This document shows, piece after piece, positions 8,185 through 14,182 of a DNA stretch of 42,812 nt. The notes beneath the pieces were generated by a model, which was not told the DNA's origin, did not search any database, and was given only the letters and a program-made list of their open reading frames with translations. The position numbers and the translations under genes are program-made. Source of the stretch: a virus; the IMG/VR virus record IMGVR_UViG_3300025141_010727, positions 1 through 42,812 of that record, one strand, 5' to 3'. Each line of letters opens with the position of its first letter. Positions within the stretch are counted from its first letter, which is position 1.

Positions 8185-9354
8185 ATGACAAAACGTAGGA
8201 AGGTTATTGATGAGGAATTTGAAGGTATGAGTTCCTCATCAACTCAACCAAATGATTTTAATGATTTGTTAATTCAATCTCTTAAGGATGATTTAGCAGG
8301 ATCTGCTTTTACAATTGGTTTGGATGATATAGGCGCAGATGTAACCGAATGGCTTTCTACGGGAAGCACTCGTTTAGATAAATGTATATTTAATAATAAA
8401 GATATAGAGGGAGGAATTCCAGTCGGAAGATTGACAGAAATTCATGGTGATCCTTCAACTGGAAAATCTTTATTATCTTATATGATCCTCGCGGACTGCG
8501 TAAGAAAAGGTGGAACCGCAGTATTAATAGATACTGAAACATCTGTTAATGAAGATTTCATGAGAATGTTAGGATTGGAACCTAAGAAGAATTTACTATA
8601 TGTTCCAGTTAATACTGTTGAGGAAGTCTTTGCAACAATTGAAAGTATATTAACAACCATTCAAGATGCCAAGAAGAAAAATAAGATGGTATGTATTGTA
8701 TGGGATTCTGTTGCGGCAACATCTTCAAGAAAAGAGATGGAAGAAGAAGTTGGAGATATGCAGTATGCTTTAGTCCCAAGATTATTGGGTCAAGGATTGA
8801 GAAAAGTAATAAGGCATATTGGAGATAACAGAGTAGCATTAGTATTTCTTAATCAAATGAGAGCAAAAATTGGAATGATATTTGGTGATCCTATGGGAAC
8901 ACCTGGAGGCAATGCTATCCCATTCTTTGCATCAGTAAGAGTAAGATTATATTCTGGTTCTAAGATTAAAGCAAAAGATGGAACAATTATCGGAGTTAGT
9001 AATAAGGCAAAAGTAATTAAAACAAGATTTGGGCCACAATTTAGAGATACTACAATAGATATATTCTTTAATCGGGGCTTAGTAGAAGAATATACTTGGA
9101 TCAAATACCTCACATCAAAGAAATTAGTGAAAATTATTACTAAACAACAATCAGAAATAGAGATAGATGGTGAAACTCATAAATTTAAAAATAAGGATTT
9201 TGTAGATTTTATTACAGCACCTGAACAAAAGGAACTACATTCTAAAGTGAAGAAGATGATTATGGAAGATATGTATGTAGAACCTGATCCAAGAAAATTA
9301 GATGAAGAAGAATTTGAATATGAAGATTTCGACAGTGATGAACAAAGTATTTAA
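8185..9354 (+). CDS. RecA/UvsX-type recombinase
   Basis: 389 aa starting 3 bases after the SSB stop. Walker A is GDPSTGKS (near residue 90), Walker B is MVCIVWDSVAA, and the RecA signature region is VALVFLNQMRAKIG followed by a Gly-rich GTPGGNAIPFFAS loop. The C-terminus is acidic (DEEEFEYEDFDSDEQ). The Gly-rich loop is closer to bacterial RecA than to T4 UvsX. It forms filaments on ssDNA for strand exchange and recombination-dependent replication. No intein or intron interrupts it. Confidence 0.93.
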   Translation: MTKRRKVIDEEFEGMSSSSTQPNDFNDLLIQSLKDDLAGSAFTIGLDDIGADVTEWLSTGSTRLDKCIFNNKDIEGGIPVGRLTEIHGDPSTGKSLLSYMILADCVRKGGTAVLIDTETSVNEDFMRMLGLEPKKNLLYVPVNTVEEVFATIESILTTIQDAKKKNKMVCIVWDSVAATSSRKEMEEEVGDMQYALVPRLLGQGLRKVIRHIGDNRVALVFLNQMRAKIGMIFGDPMGTPGGNAIPFFASVRVRLYSGSKIKAKDGTIIGVSNKAKVIKTRFGPQFRDTTIDIFFNRGLVEEYTWIKYLTSKKLVKIITKQQSEIEIDGETHKFKNKDFVDFITAPEQKELHSKVKKMIMEDMYVEPDPRKLDEEEFEYEDFDSDEQSI

Positions 9355-9365
9355 TTAAAAGCTTT

Positions 9366-9381
9366 TTGTTTATATTTAATA
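9366..9381 (+). promoter_or_regulatory. Promoter-like element after recA
   Basis: TTGTTTATATTTAATA just downstream of the recA stop is a good copy of the element seen before other genes. It would drive the structured stretch 9424-9623. Confidence 0.4.
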
Positions 9382-9423
9382 TAGTAAGTTTCTTTTTACT
9401 ATAAAATTAACCGAGTTAGAACG

Positions 9424-9561
9424 ATGAACCAACAGTTATCAAATGCATTTAAAAACCAGCTTGTACAGGATATTGGGTTTACAAAATCTTATAATCCTGT
9501 ACAAGCTGGTAATGTTACAATCCAGATAACAATTATGTTAGGGAGGCTTTCTAACAACTAA
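9424..9561 (+). CDS. Possible 45-residue ORF overlying an inverted repeat
   Basis: ATG at 9424 opens a 45-codon frame ending TAA at 9561, with no convincing ribosome site. Both arms of a perfect 17-bp inverted repeat lie inside it, so the sequence may serve as RNA or DNA structure rather than protein. No family recognised. Confidence 0.25.
   Translation: MNQQLSNAFKNQLVQDIGFTKSYNPVQAGNVTIQITIMLGRLSNN
9455..9510 (+). repeat. Perfect 17-bp inverted repeat
   Basis: ACCAGCTTGTACAGGAT (9455-9471) is the exact reverse complement of 9494-9510, with a 22-base spacer. As RNA this is a very stable hairpin; as DNA it could be a cruciform or a palindromic binding or cleavage site. Confidence 0.85.
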
Positions 9562-9589
9562 AAATACTAAAAATGTAGTATTTTAAGTC

Positions 9590-9623
9590 TAGGCCTGCCA
9601 ACAGTTTATGTTTGGCAGGCCTA
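9590..9623 (+). terminator. GC-rich hairpin, probable terminator
   Basis: TAGGCCTGCCAA (9590-9601) pairs perfectly with TTGGCAGGCCTA (9612-9623), 12 bp with a 10-base loop, followed by a modest T-rich run (ATTTGTT). A weaker 9-bp hairpin (9561-9569 with 9576-9584) precedes it. It could end transcripts from the element at 9366. The weak T tract lowers confidence. Confidence 0.55.
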
Positions 9624-9753
9624 ATTTGTTACAGACCAACAGTTTAGGATAGCTACTTTTTATGCAGTTTTGGATTACGTTTAGCATACAATTTATTATA
9701 TTATATAGGTTAGGAAAGATACAACAAACATGATGGCTACTTAGAGGAATGTT

Positions 9754-9960
9754 ATGCGCAATAGATTTTTGAAAAATATCGATTCAGTTGTCCTTAGAGA
9801 TGGGATCACAGCTGGGTTGAAGGTTATTGATGAATATGAGAATGATAAAAATGATAGAACTGACGAAATAAAATATATCAAAAATATTATTAAGTTAGCT
9901 TCTGATGAACTTGAAATTCGAGTAAAAAAATGGAAAGAAATGGTTAAACAAGGAATATAA
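9754..9960 (+). CDS. Unknown protein (68 aa)
   Basis: ATG after AGAGGA. Mostly helical and charged, with EIKYIKNIIKLASDEL. The upstream AT-rich block (TTTATTATATTATATAGG, ending 9709) preceded by GCAGTTTTGGATTAC resembles the promoter region before 12347, where GCAGTTTAGGATTAC also precedes TTTATATTATA. No family recognised. Confidence 0.65.
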   Translation: MRNRFLKNIDSVVLRDGITAGLKVIDEYENDKNDRTDEIKYIKNIIKLASDELEIRVKKWKEMVKQGI

Positions 9961-9962
9961 AA

Positions 9963-10196
9963 TTGTACATTAAATTAGACATAGAATTTGATGATTGGGT
10001 AGATAAAGTATATGATATTGTACACAGTGGTAATGATACAGGTATTACAACAGAACATATCGTTGCCGAATTATATGATTCATCTGAACTTCGTATAGCA
10101 TTTGAAAACGGTGAAGATGCTTATAAAGTGGCAGACCGTTGTTATTCGGCATTGTTCAGTTCAAACTTTGGAATAGGTGGTGGTGAATATGTCTAG
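9963..10196 (+). CDS. Unknown acidic protein (77 aa)
   Basis: TTG at 9963, three bases after the previous stop, with AAGGA upstream. Acidic, containing DIEFDDWVDKVYDIV and ending GIGGGEYV. It overlaps the next gene by 8 bases, whose ribosome site is the GGTGGTGG run encoding the Gly cluster. Function unknown. Confidence 0.6.
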   Translation: MYIKLDIEFDDWVDKVYDIVHSGNDTGITTEHIVAELYDSSELRIAFENGEDAYKVADRCYSALFSSNFGIGGGEYV

Positions 10197-10470
10197 AGAA
10201 GATCAGGCTGATAATTATCTCGAAGAAGTATTCGAACGATTGGTTAAATATACTGACGAGGGAAAAGCAGAGATACTGATCGAGGTATACGGTGTCGAAA
10301 CCATTCTTTGTAATGGAAGAAACGGCTGGACCCCGGAGGCCTGCGCTCAGAGCATCGCGAACTACGATGACATGTGGCCGGAAGAGGCAAAAGCAATTGA
10401 AATACAGATAAAGTTGGATCAAGAGCGTAGAGATCAGTTGAAGTCCGAAATGAATGTAGGATCCATTTAA
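10189..10470 (+). CDS. Unknown protein (93 aa), GC-richer than its surroundings
   Basis: ATG at 10189 (MSREDQADN) is chosen over upstream in-frame GTG codons because GGTGGTGG lies at the right distance. Charged helical protein with GWTPEACAQSIANYDDMWPE. Bases from about 10310 on are noticeably richer in G and C than the rest of the window, a trend that continues to about 10800 and suggests separate origin. No family recognised. Confidence 0.65.
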   Translation: MSREDQADNYLEEVFERLVKYTDEGKAEILIEVYGVETILCNGRNGWTPEACAQSIANYDDMWPEEAKAIEIQIKLDQERRDQLKSEMNVGSI

Positions 10471-10481
10471 GGAGCAGAAAA

Positions 10482-10646
10482 ATGTCACGCACAGTAAGAA
10501 GTGAGTTCAGGAATCTTGCACATAAGAATGCCCAAATGGGCAGCGCAGGCCCACACACTTCAAAGAAGTATCGTAGGGAAAATCGTGAAGCAGTTCGCGA
10601 TGCACTTGCCGAGGAAGAGATTATTGAAGCCACACATATTGAATAA
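10482..10646 (+). CDS. Small basic/acidic protein (54 aa)
   Basis: ATG at 10482 follows AAGGAG at 10468-10473. The product begins MSRTVRSEFRNLAHKNAQMG and ends with an acidic LAEEEIIEA segment. The frame, strong ribosome site and GC-rich composition like its neighbour argue that it is real. It ends directly against the folded RNA candidate at 10647-10795. Confidence 0.65.
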   Translation: MSRTVRSEFRNLAHKNAQMGSAGPHTSKKYRRENREAVRDALAEEEIIEATHIE

Positions 10647-10795
10647 TGAAGGGGTCGCTCTCGCGGATAACATAGCGACCAAAAGCCGACACGATATTTC
10701 GTGTAGGAATGATAGGACTTAGGGACCTATCTATTACGGTGATACTGGTAGGATGGCACCTGGGAATACGCCGTAACAGTATCAGCGACCCCTCA
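10647..10795 (+). ncRNA. Folded non-coding RNA candidate with possible pseudoknot
   Basis: A 9-bp closing helix joins GGGGTCGCT (10651-10659) to AGCGACCCC (10784-10792). Stacked directly inside is GATACTG (10741-10747) with CAGTATC (10777-10783). Local hairpins are ACACGA/TCGTGT (10689-10694, 10699-10704) and GATAGG/CCTATC (10711-10716, 10726-10731). TACGG (10735-10739) can pair with CCGTA (10771-10775) across the inner helix, making a pseudoknot. The 5' arm can instead pair with AGCGACC at 10674-10680. No known RNA family recognised. It lies between a small gene and a tRNA relic. Confidence 0.55.
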
Positions 10796-10818
10796 ATCCG
10801 GTTTAGCTCAGCTGGCAG
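10796..10818 (+). pseudogene. 5' half of a tRNA gene (relic)
   Basis: TCCGGTT (acceptor-like) followed by TAGCTCAGCTGGCAGAGC matches a textbook tRNA D-arm (GCTC/GAGC). Beyond it the anticodon arm is replaced by an AT hairpin (TATAAAA/TTTTATA), and no T-arm or matching AACCGGA acceptor strand follows. It is a remnant, or a 5' piece whose partner is elsewhere. Confidence 0.6.
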
Positions 10819-10862
10819 AGCTATAAAAAAGGTTTTATACAGTTACATGTTTATATAGAAGT

Positions 10863-10937
10863 TCCTAGATGGCTCATGGGCAGATCGGAACACTGTTAGT
10901 GTTCTGGTTGGGGGTTCGAGTCCCTCTCTAGGAGCCA
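10863..10937 (+). tRNA. tRNA-Asn (GTT)
   Basis: Acceptor TCCTAGA pairs with TCTAGGA. Anticodon stem GAACA/TGTTC encloses CTGTTAG, giving anticodon GTT. The T-arm has loop TTCGAGT. Discriminator G and CCA are encoded (10935-10937). One D-stem mismatch. GTTTATATA lies just upstream (10849-10857). Confidence 0.93.
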
Positions 10938-10967
10938 AAATTTTAATTTAAGAAAGGTTTTATTGCT

Positions 10968-11459
10968 ATGAATTTAGGTAAACAGATTGATCTGTATGAT
11001 TTACAAGATTATCCAGTCCTTTATCTTTTGGTTAGGACAGATATTGATTCAATGAATCCTGGAAAATTGGCTGCACAATGCGGCCATGCAGTTTCAATGT
11101 TTATGCAAAAAGTATTGAATCCTTGTCTAATTGACCTTCAGCCTCAAACCAATTCTGTCAGCTCGACCGCGTCAGGCAAAGTTGATTATAAAATACGGAA
11201 AACTTTTAATGAATGGTTTAAGGGAGATCGAGGATTTGGAACAAAAATAACATTAGATATTGATTCAATTGAAAATCTTAATTATATACATGACGAATTA
11301 AGTGATGCTGGTTATTTAACCGATTTAGTTCATGATCCTACATATCCTTTAGAGGATGGAGAATTTACACATTTGATTCCGCTTGTAACTTGTGGATATG
11401 TGTTTGGTAATAAAATAGAATTGTTAAATCATTTAAATAGTTATCCATTATACAAATGA
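10968..11459 (+). CDS. Peptidyl-tRNA hydrolase, Pth2 family
   Basis: 163 aa, ATG after AGAAAGG. VLYLLVRTDIDSMNPGKLAA followed by QCGHAVSMF matches the Pth2 (archaeal/eukaryotic-type) core: strand, then GKlAAQxgHA with the conserved Gln and His. An insert (about 55-85) and LTDLVHDPTYPLEDGEFTHL complete the domain. Family reaction: release of peptides from stalled peptidyl-tRNA. Its place beside the tRNA genes suits maintenance of phage tRNAs during infection. Confidence 0.82.
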   Translation: MNLGKQIDLYDLQDYPVLYLLVRTDIDSMNPGKLAAQCGHAVSMFMQKVLNPCLIDLQPQTNSVSSTASGKVDYKIRKTFNEWFKGDRGFGTKITLDIDSIENLNYIHDELSDAGYLTDLVHDPTYPLEDGEFTHLIPLVTCGYVFGNKIELLNHLNSYPLYK

Positions 11460-11475
11460 AGAATTGGAGACATAT

Positions 11476-11694
11476 ATGACAATCAGAGCTAAAACAAAAC
11501 CGAAAGAAATGGTTATTGACTTAACTGGGCCAGATGGTAATGCCTTTAGTTTAATGGGCCAAGCACAAGCTTTTGCTAGACAGTTAGGCTGGGACGCTGA
11601 AAAAATTATCAAAGAAATGAAGTCTGGTGATTATGAAAACTTGGTCGAAGTGTTTGACAATTATTTCGGTGATTACGTAGTATTAGAAAGATAG
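11476..11694 (+). CDS. Unknown protein (72 aa)
   Basis: ATG at 11476, six bases after GGAG (11466-11469), is preferred over an upstream TTG that overlaps the ribosome site. Contains VIDLTGPDGNAFSLMGQAQ and an amphipathic helix, ending FGDYVVLER. I have a general impression of small phage proteins with this DLTGPDGNAF motif but cannot assign a function. Confidence 0.72.
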   Translation: MTIRAKTKPKEMVIDLTGPDGNAFSLMGQAQAFARQLGWDAEKIIKEMKSGDYENLVEVFDNYFGDYVVLER

Positions 11695-11719
11695 TAAATA
11701 AAATTATAGAAAGGTAATT

Positions 11720-12043
11720 ATGTCCAAAACAATTGAACTCACAAAAGATAACTTCCAATCCGAGGTCATCGAAGGGGATATTCCTGTACTTGTGGACTTT
11801 TGGGCGACTTGGTGCAGCCCTTGTCGTGCTGTTGCATCGATAATCGATGAATTAGCAATAGAATATGAAGGAAAATTGAAGGTTGGTAAAGTTGATATAG
11901 ATGTTCAGCAGCAACTTGCTGCAGAATTTGATGTTCGAAGTATCCCAACATTACTCATTTTTAAGGATGGGAAAATGGATGAACAGATTATAGGAGCTGT
12001 TCCCAAGAGTAAATTAGTAAACAAACTACAGAATGTCTTGTAA
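11720..12043 (+). CDS. Thioredoxin
   Basis: 107 aa, the classic thioredoxin length. VLVDFWATWCSPCRAV carries the redox pair with CSPC in place of the usual CGPC; DVRSIPTLLIFKDG provides the cis-Pro loop. It probably supplies electrons to the phage ribonucleotide reductase at 21235-24720. The Gly-to-Ser change in the active site may tune its redox potential. Confidence 0.92.
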   Translation: MSKTIELTKDNFQSEVIEGDIPVLVDFWATWCSPCRAVASIIDELAIEYEGKLKVGKVDIDVQQQLAAEFDVRSIPTLLIFKDGKMDEQIIGAVPKSKLVNKLQNVL

Positions 12044-12060
12044 CTAAAGGAGTATTATAA

Positions 12061-12150
12061 GCTGTTGGTCTGCATAGACTTAATCTAAGTTGTTGGCAGG
12101 GTTACACTTAGATCAATGCGACAGAGGCGTTCTGGAAGGCAGTATTTTTT
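12061..12150 (+). ncRNA. Possible structured RNA with T-run after thioredoxin
   Basis: In a 303-base gap without a gene (12044-12346), ATCTAAGT (12083-12090) pairs perfectly with ACTTAGAT (12106-12113). An outer stem GTC(T)GCAT/ATGCGAC (12068-12075, 12116-12122) encloses it. A run of seven or more T residues ends near 12151. An orphan AAAGGAG precedes it. It could be a small RNA or a 3' UTR fold; 12152-12280 shows nothing more. Confidence 0.35.
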
Positions 12151-12281
12151 TAACTACATTATAACCCGGATAATATATTATTCACTCTCTGACAGTAGTT
12201 CTGCTATCCATATATGAAAAATAGGTCCTTTTAGACTACTAATGTCTTTTATACACAATTTATTTTGCAGTTTAGGATTAC

Positions 12282-12343
12282 ATCCCTGTTCAGATTGTTT
12301 ATATTATACATATTACGGATGATACCAAATCATCAAAGGGGAT
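12282..12343 (+). promoter_or_regulatory. Promoter-like element inside a weak hairpin before 12347
   Basis: TTGTTTATATTATA (12295-12308) is the cleanest copy of the recurring element. ATCCC (12282-12286) can pair with GGGAT (12339-12343), which overlaps the ribosome site AAAGGGG. A shorter CATCC/GGATG pairing competes. Same layout as the hairpin at 22489, with a shorter stem. Confidence 0.4.
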
Positions 12344-12346
12344 AAT

Positions 12347-12499
12347 ATGAAACATTCAAGAAGATGTCCTAAATGTGGAACACACCCATCTAGCCTTAAG
12401 TCATATGGCGAATATGGAAGTGCCCTCATTTATACATGTCGTAATAAACATACTTGGGAAAAATCATCTAAGTGGAGATTAGAAAATGAAATATCGTAA
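12347..12499 (+). CDS. Small zinc-ribbon-like protein (50 aa)
   Basis: ATG after AAAGGGG. RRCPKCGTH and, 20 residues later, YTCRNKHTW provide CxxC, Cys and His for one zinc ion, with basic residues throughout. It overlaps the M48 protease gene by 14 bases, suggesting translational coupling. Confidence 0.7.
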   Translation: MKHSRRCPKCGTHPSSLKSYGEYGSALIYTCRNKHTWEKSSKWRLENEIS

Positions 12500-13361
12500 T
12501 ATAATGCCAATGTTGCTTGCTGCAGGAATGGCTACAACTTCATGTTCCACAATGCAGAGGATAAATGTTATTCCTACTTATAAGGAAATTGAGATTGGGG
12601 CTGAGACTTCAAAAGAAATTGAATCTAAAATAAAAATATATCGTGATACCTTGGTGGTAAATTACATAAAGGATTTGGGTAAGGAAATTGCATCCCATTC
12701 ACCCAGACAAAATGTGAGATATCAATTCAAGGTTGTTGATACACCTACAATTAATGCTTTTGCAGTTCCCGGAGGATGGCTTTATGTCAACTTAGGATTG
12801 ATTGCTTTAACTGAATCAGAATCAGAACTAGCTGGTGTAATTGGCCATGAAATTGCTCATGTTGCTAAAAAGCATGGGGCCCGTCAAATGACAACATTTT
12901 ATGGTCTTTCATTTATGTTTGAACTTGTACAGAATTTGCAAATTAAGGCAAGAAGTATAGTGTCTTGGTTCCTAAATGTAGGAGGAACAATGACTCTCCT
13001 AAAATATTCTAGGGATATGGAAACTGAAGCCGACAAGGTTGGTGTAAATATGGTTCATAAAACTGGAATTGATCCGAATGGTATGATTGGATTCTTTGAA
13101 AAGATGAAAGCAAAACAAGCAAAGAATCCAGGCTGGGCTGAAAATTTGTTGTCAACTCACCCAACTACAACTTCGCGGATCTCCAGTGTGAACGAAGAAG
13201 TAAAGAAGTTTAAAGCAATAAAAATTAAACACAATACACCTAGATATGATAAGGTTAGAAAACATGTCAGGAAGTATTTGGAATTTGATAAAGCTCCGGC
13301 CAAATCGAAGAAAAAAGGAAAAATTATCACTGCTATAAATCCTACTGTAAGAATTAAGTAA
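12486..13361 (+). CDS. M48-family metalloprotease, lipoprotein-like
   Basis: 291 aa. The N-terminus MKYRNIMPMLLAAGMATTSC is a lipoprotein-type signal with a candidate lipidated Cys20 (TTSC is an imperfect lipobox). Zinc motif HEIAH at about 121-125, third ligand Glu near 181 in METEADKVG, and downstream STHPTTTSRI are typical of M48 (Oma1/BepA-like) peptidases. FAVPGGWLYVNLGLI is the conserved strand before the helix. In bacteria these act in the periplasm on outer-membrane or misfolded proteins. This is an unusual cargo for a phage; it may be a host-derived gene altering the infected cell's envelope. Confidence 0.85.
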   Translation: MKYRNIMPMLLAAGMATTSCSTMQRINVIPTYKEIEIGAETSKEIESKIKIYRDTLVVNYIKDLGKEIASHSPRQNVRYQFKVVDTPTINAFAVPGGWLYVNLGLIALTESESELAGVIGHEIAHVAKKHGARQMTTFYGLSFMFELVQNLQIKARSIVSWFLNVGGTMTLLKYSRDMETEADKVGVNMVHKTGIDPNGMIGFFEKMKAKQAKNPGWAENLLSTHPTTTSRISSVNEEVKKFKAIKIKHNTPRYDKVRKHVRKYLEFDKAPAKSKKKGKIITAINPTVRIK

Positions 13362-13372
13362 AGAAAATTATT

Positions 13373-13570
13373 ATGCCTGTTTATTATGATGACAACTTCG
13401 GACATTGGGATGATATGGATGATCCTGAAATGCAGAGGTTTTATAAACAGGTTCAAGATGAATCAGTAGAAAAGAGATGTAGAGGTTGTGATAACTTAGT
13501 AAGGATCCGTCCTGATTATGCATATTGTAATTCATGTGCAGATAAAATCGAAAGAGGATGGGACATATAA
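13373..13570 (+). CDS. Small acidic zinc-ribbon protein (65 aa)
   Basis: ATG 11 bases after the protease stop. Acidic N-terminus (DDNFGHWDDMDDPEMQ), then RCRGCDNLV and AYCNSCADK giving two CxxC pairs for zinc. Function unknown. tRNA-Lys begins 14 bases after its stop. Confidence 0.7.
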   Translation: MPVYYDDNFGHWDDMDDPEMQRFYKQVQDESVEKRCRGCDNLVRIRPDYAYCNSCADKIERGWDI

Positions 13571-13583
13571 GAAGTATTACAAT

Positions 13584-13657
13584 GATCCGTTGGCATATCG
13601 GTTGTGCACCAGACTTTTAATCTGGAGAGCTGGGTTCAATTCCCGGGCGGATCACCA
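13584..13657 (+). tRNA. tRNA-Lys (TTT), copy 1
   Basis: Acceptor GATCCGT/GCGGATC. Anticodon stem CCAGA/TCTGG with loop CTTTTAA, anticodon TTT. T-arm CTGGG-TTCAATT-CCCGG. Discriminator A and CCA encoded. All stems form. Confidence 0.93.
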
Positions 13658-13658
13658 A

Positions 13659-13805
13659 AATATTATACCTATTCAGGTTCATCATGTGGATGGAAACAAA
13701 AATAATAATGCAAGAGAAAATTTTCAGATATTATGCCCCAATTGTCATTCGATGACAGAAACATATATGAAATTTGGAAGACATTGGAAAGGCGTTGGTT
13801 CATAA
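13659..13805 (+). pseudogene. C-terminal remnant of an HNH endonuclease
   Basis: In frame from 13659 the translation reads IIPIQVHHVDGNKNNNA, then ILCPNCHSMTETY, the His-His, Asn and CxxCH parts of an HNH domain, ending TAA inside the next tRNA. No start codon or ribosome site precedes it; upstream in the same frame is tRNA-Lys, and the usual first CxxC half of the zinc knuckle is missing. Interpreted as the truncated remains of a mobile HNH gene stranded between tRNAs. Confidence 0.65.
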
Positions 13806-13869
13806 CTTAGTGGCAAAGTACCTGGCTTTTAACCAGGTAACCGGGGTTCGATTCCCCGTGAACCTACCA
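13796..13869 (+). tRNA. tRNA-Lys (TTT), copy 2
   Basis: Anticodon stem CCTGG/CCAGG with loop CTTTTAA, anticodon TTT. T-arm CGGGG-TTCGATT-CCCCG. D-stem ACTT/AAGT. Acceptor pairs 2-7 form (GGTTCA/TGAACC), but the top pair would be T opposite T. CCA encoded. Different in sequence from copy 1, so not a recent duplication. Confidence 0.85.
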
Positions 13870-13874
13870 ATAAT

Positions 13875-13963
13875 GCCCGCGTGGGGGAATTGGTCTACCC
13901 ATCGAACTTAAAATTCGACGGCCCATCACAGCCTTGCTGGTTCGAGTCCAGTCGTGGGCACCA
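13875..13963 (+). tRNA. tRNA-Leu (TAA)
   Basis: Acceptor GCCCGCG/CGTGGGC. Anticodon stem TCGAA/TTCGA with loop CTTAAAA, anticodon TAA. Long variable arm as expected for Leu. T-arm loop TTCGAGT. Discriminator A and CCA encoded. Confidence 0.92.
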
Positions 13964-13968
13964 AGTAT

Positions 13969-14043
13969 GACCCCGTCGTTCAGCGGTTAGGACACCGGGT
14001 TTTCATCCCGGCAACGGGGGTTCGATTCCCCTCGGGGTCACCA
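13969..14043 (+). tRNA. tRNA-Glu (TTC)
   Basis: Acceptor GACCCCG/CGGGGTC. Anticodon stem CCGGG/CCCGG with loop TTTTCAT, anticodon TTC. T-arm GGGGG-TTCGATT-CCCCT. Discriminator A and CCA encoded. Confidence 0.93.
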
Positions 14044-14051
14044 ATTATAAT

Positions 14052-14140
14052 GCTACGATCCCTTAGTGGTTGATAGGACCAGCCTTGTAAGCTGGTAGGT
14101 TAATTACCTCACGTCAGTTCGAATCTGACTCGTAGCTCCA
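14052..14140 (+). tRNA. tRNA with anticodon TGT (Thr), long variable arm
   Basis: Acceptor GCTACGA/TCGTAGC. Anticodon stem CCAGC/GCTGG with loop CTTGTAA, the usual Thr loop. T-arm GTCAG-TTCGAAT-CTGAC. The variable region is 17 bases (14096-14112) with a 4-bp stem AGGT/ACCT, like class II tRNAs (Ser, Leu, Tyr), whereas Thr tRNAs normally have about five bases. The discriminator is T, not the A usual for Thr. CCA encoded. Identity as Thr follows the anticodon only. Confidence 0.85.
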
Positions 14141-14182
14141 CATTAAATTAATTTAGGCTTTATGTTTACGTTTGTGAGTATA

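Larger units (their letters stand above)
9429..9646 (+). repeat. Three CCAACAGTT iteron-like repeats
   Basis: CCAACAGTTA at 9429-9438 and CCAACAGTTTA at 9598-9608 and 9636-9646. The second forms part of the hairpin at 9590-9623. Short repeated motifs beside hairpins in a gap next to recA could be protein-binding sites, for example an origin or regulatory region. Function unproven. Confidence 0.45.

Noticed and set aside
10647-10795. tmRNA, RNase P RNA or group I intron
   Set aside because: No tag reading frame, no T-arm or CCA, no RNase P conserved core and no flanking exons that would join.
13518-13658. N-terminal extension of the HNH frame
   Set aside because: It is the translation of tRNA-Lys and the end of the preceding gene, not protein sequence.
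14052-14140. tRNA-Tyr (GTA) reading of the long-armed tRNA
   Set aside because: Placing GTA as the anticodon destroys the perfect CCAGC/GCTGG stem; only TGT fits a 7-base loop.
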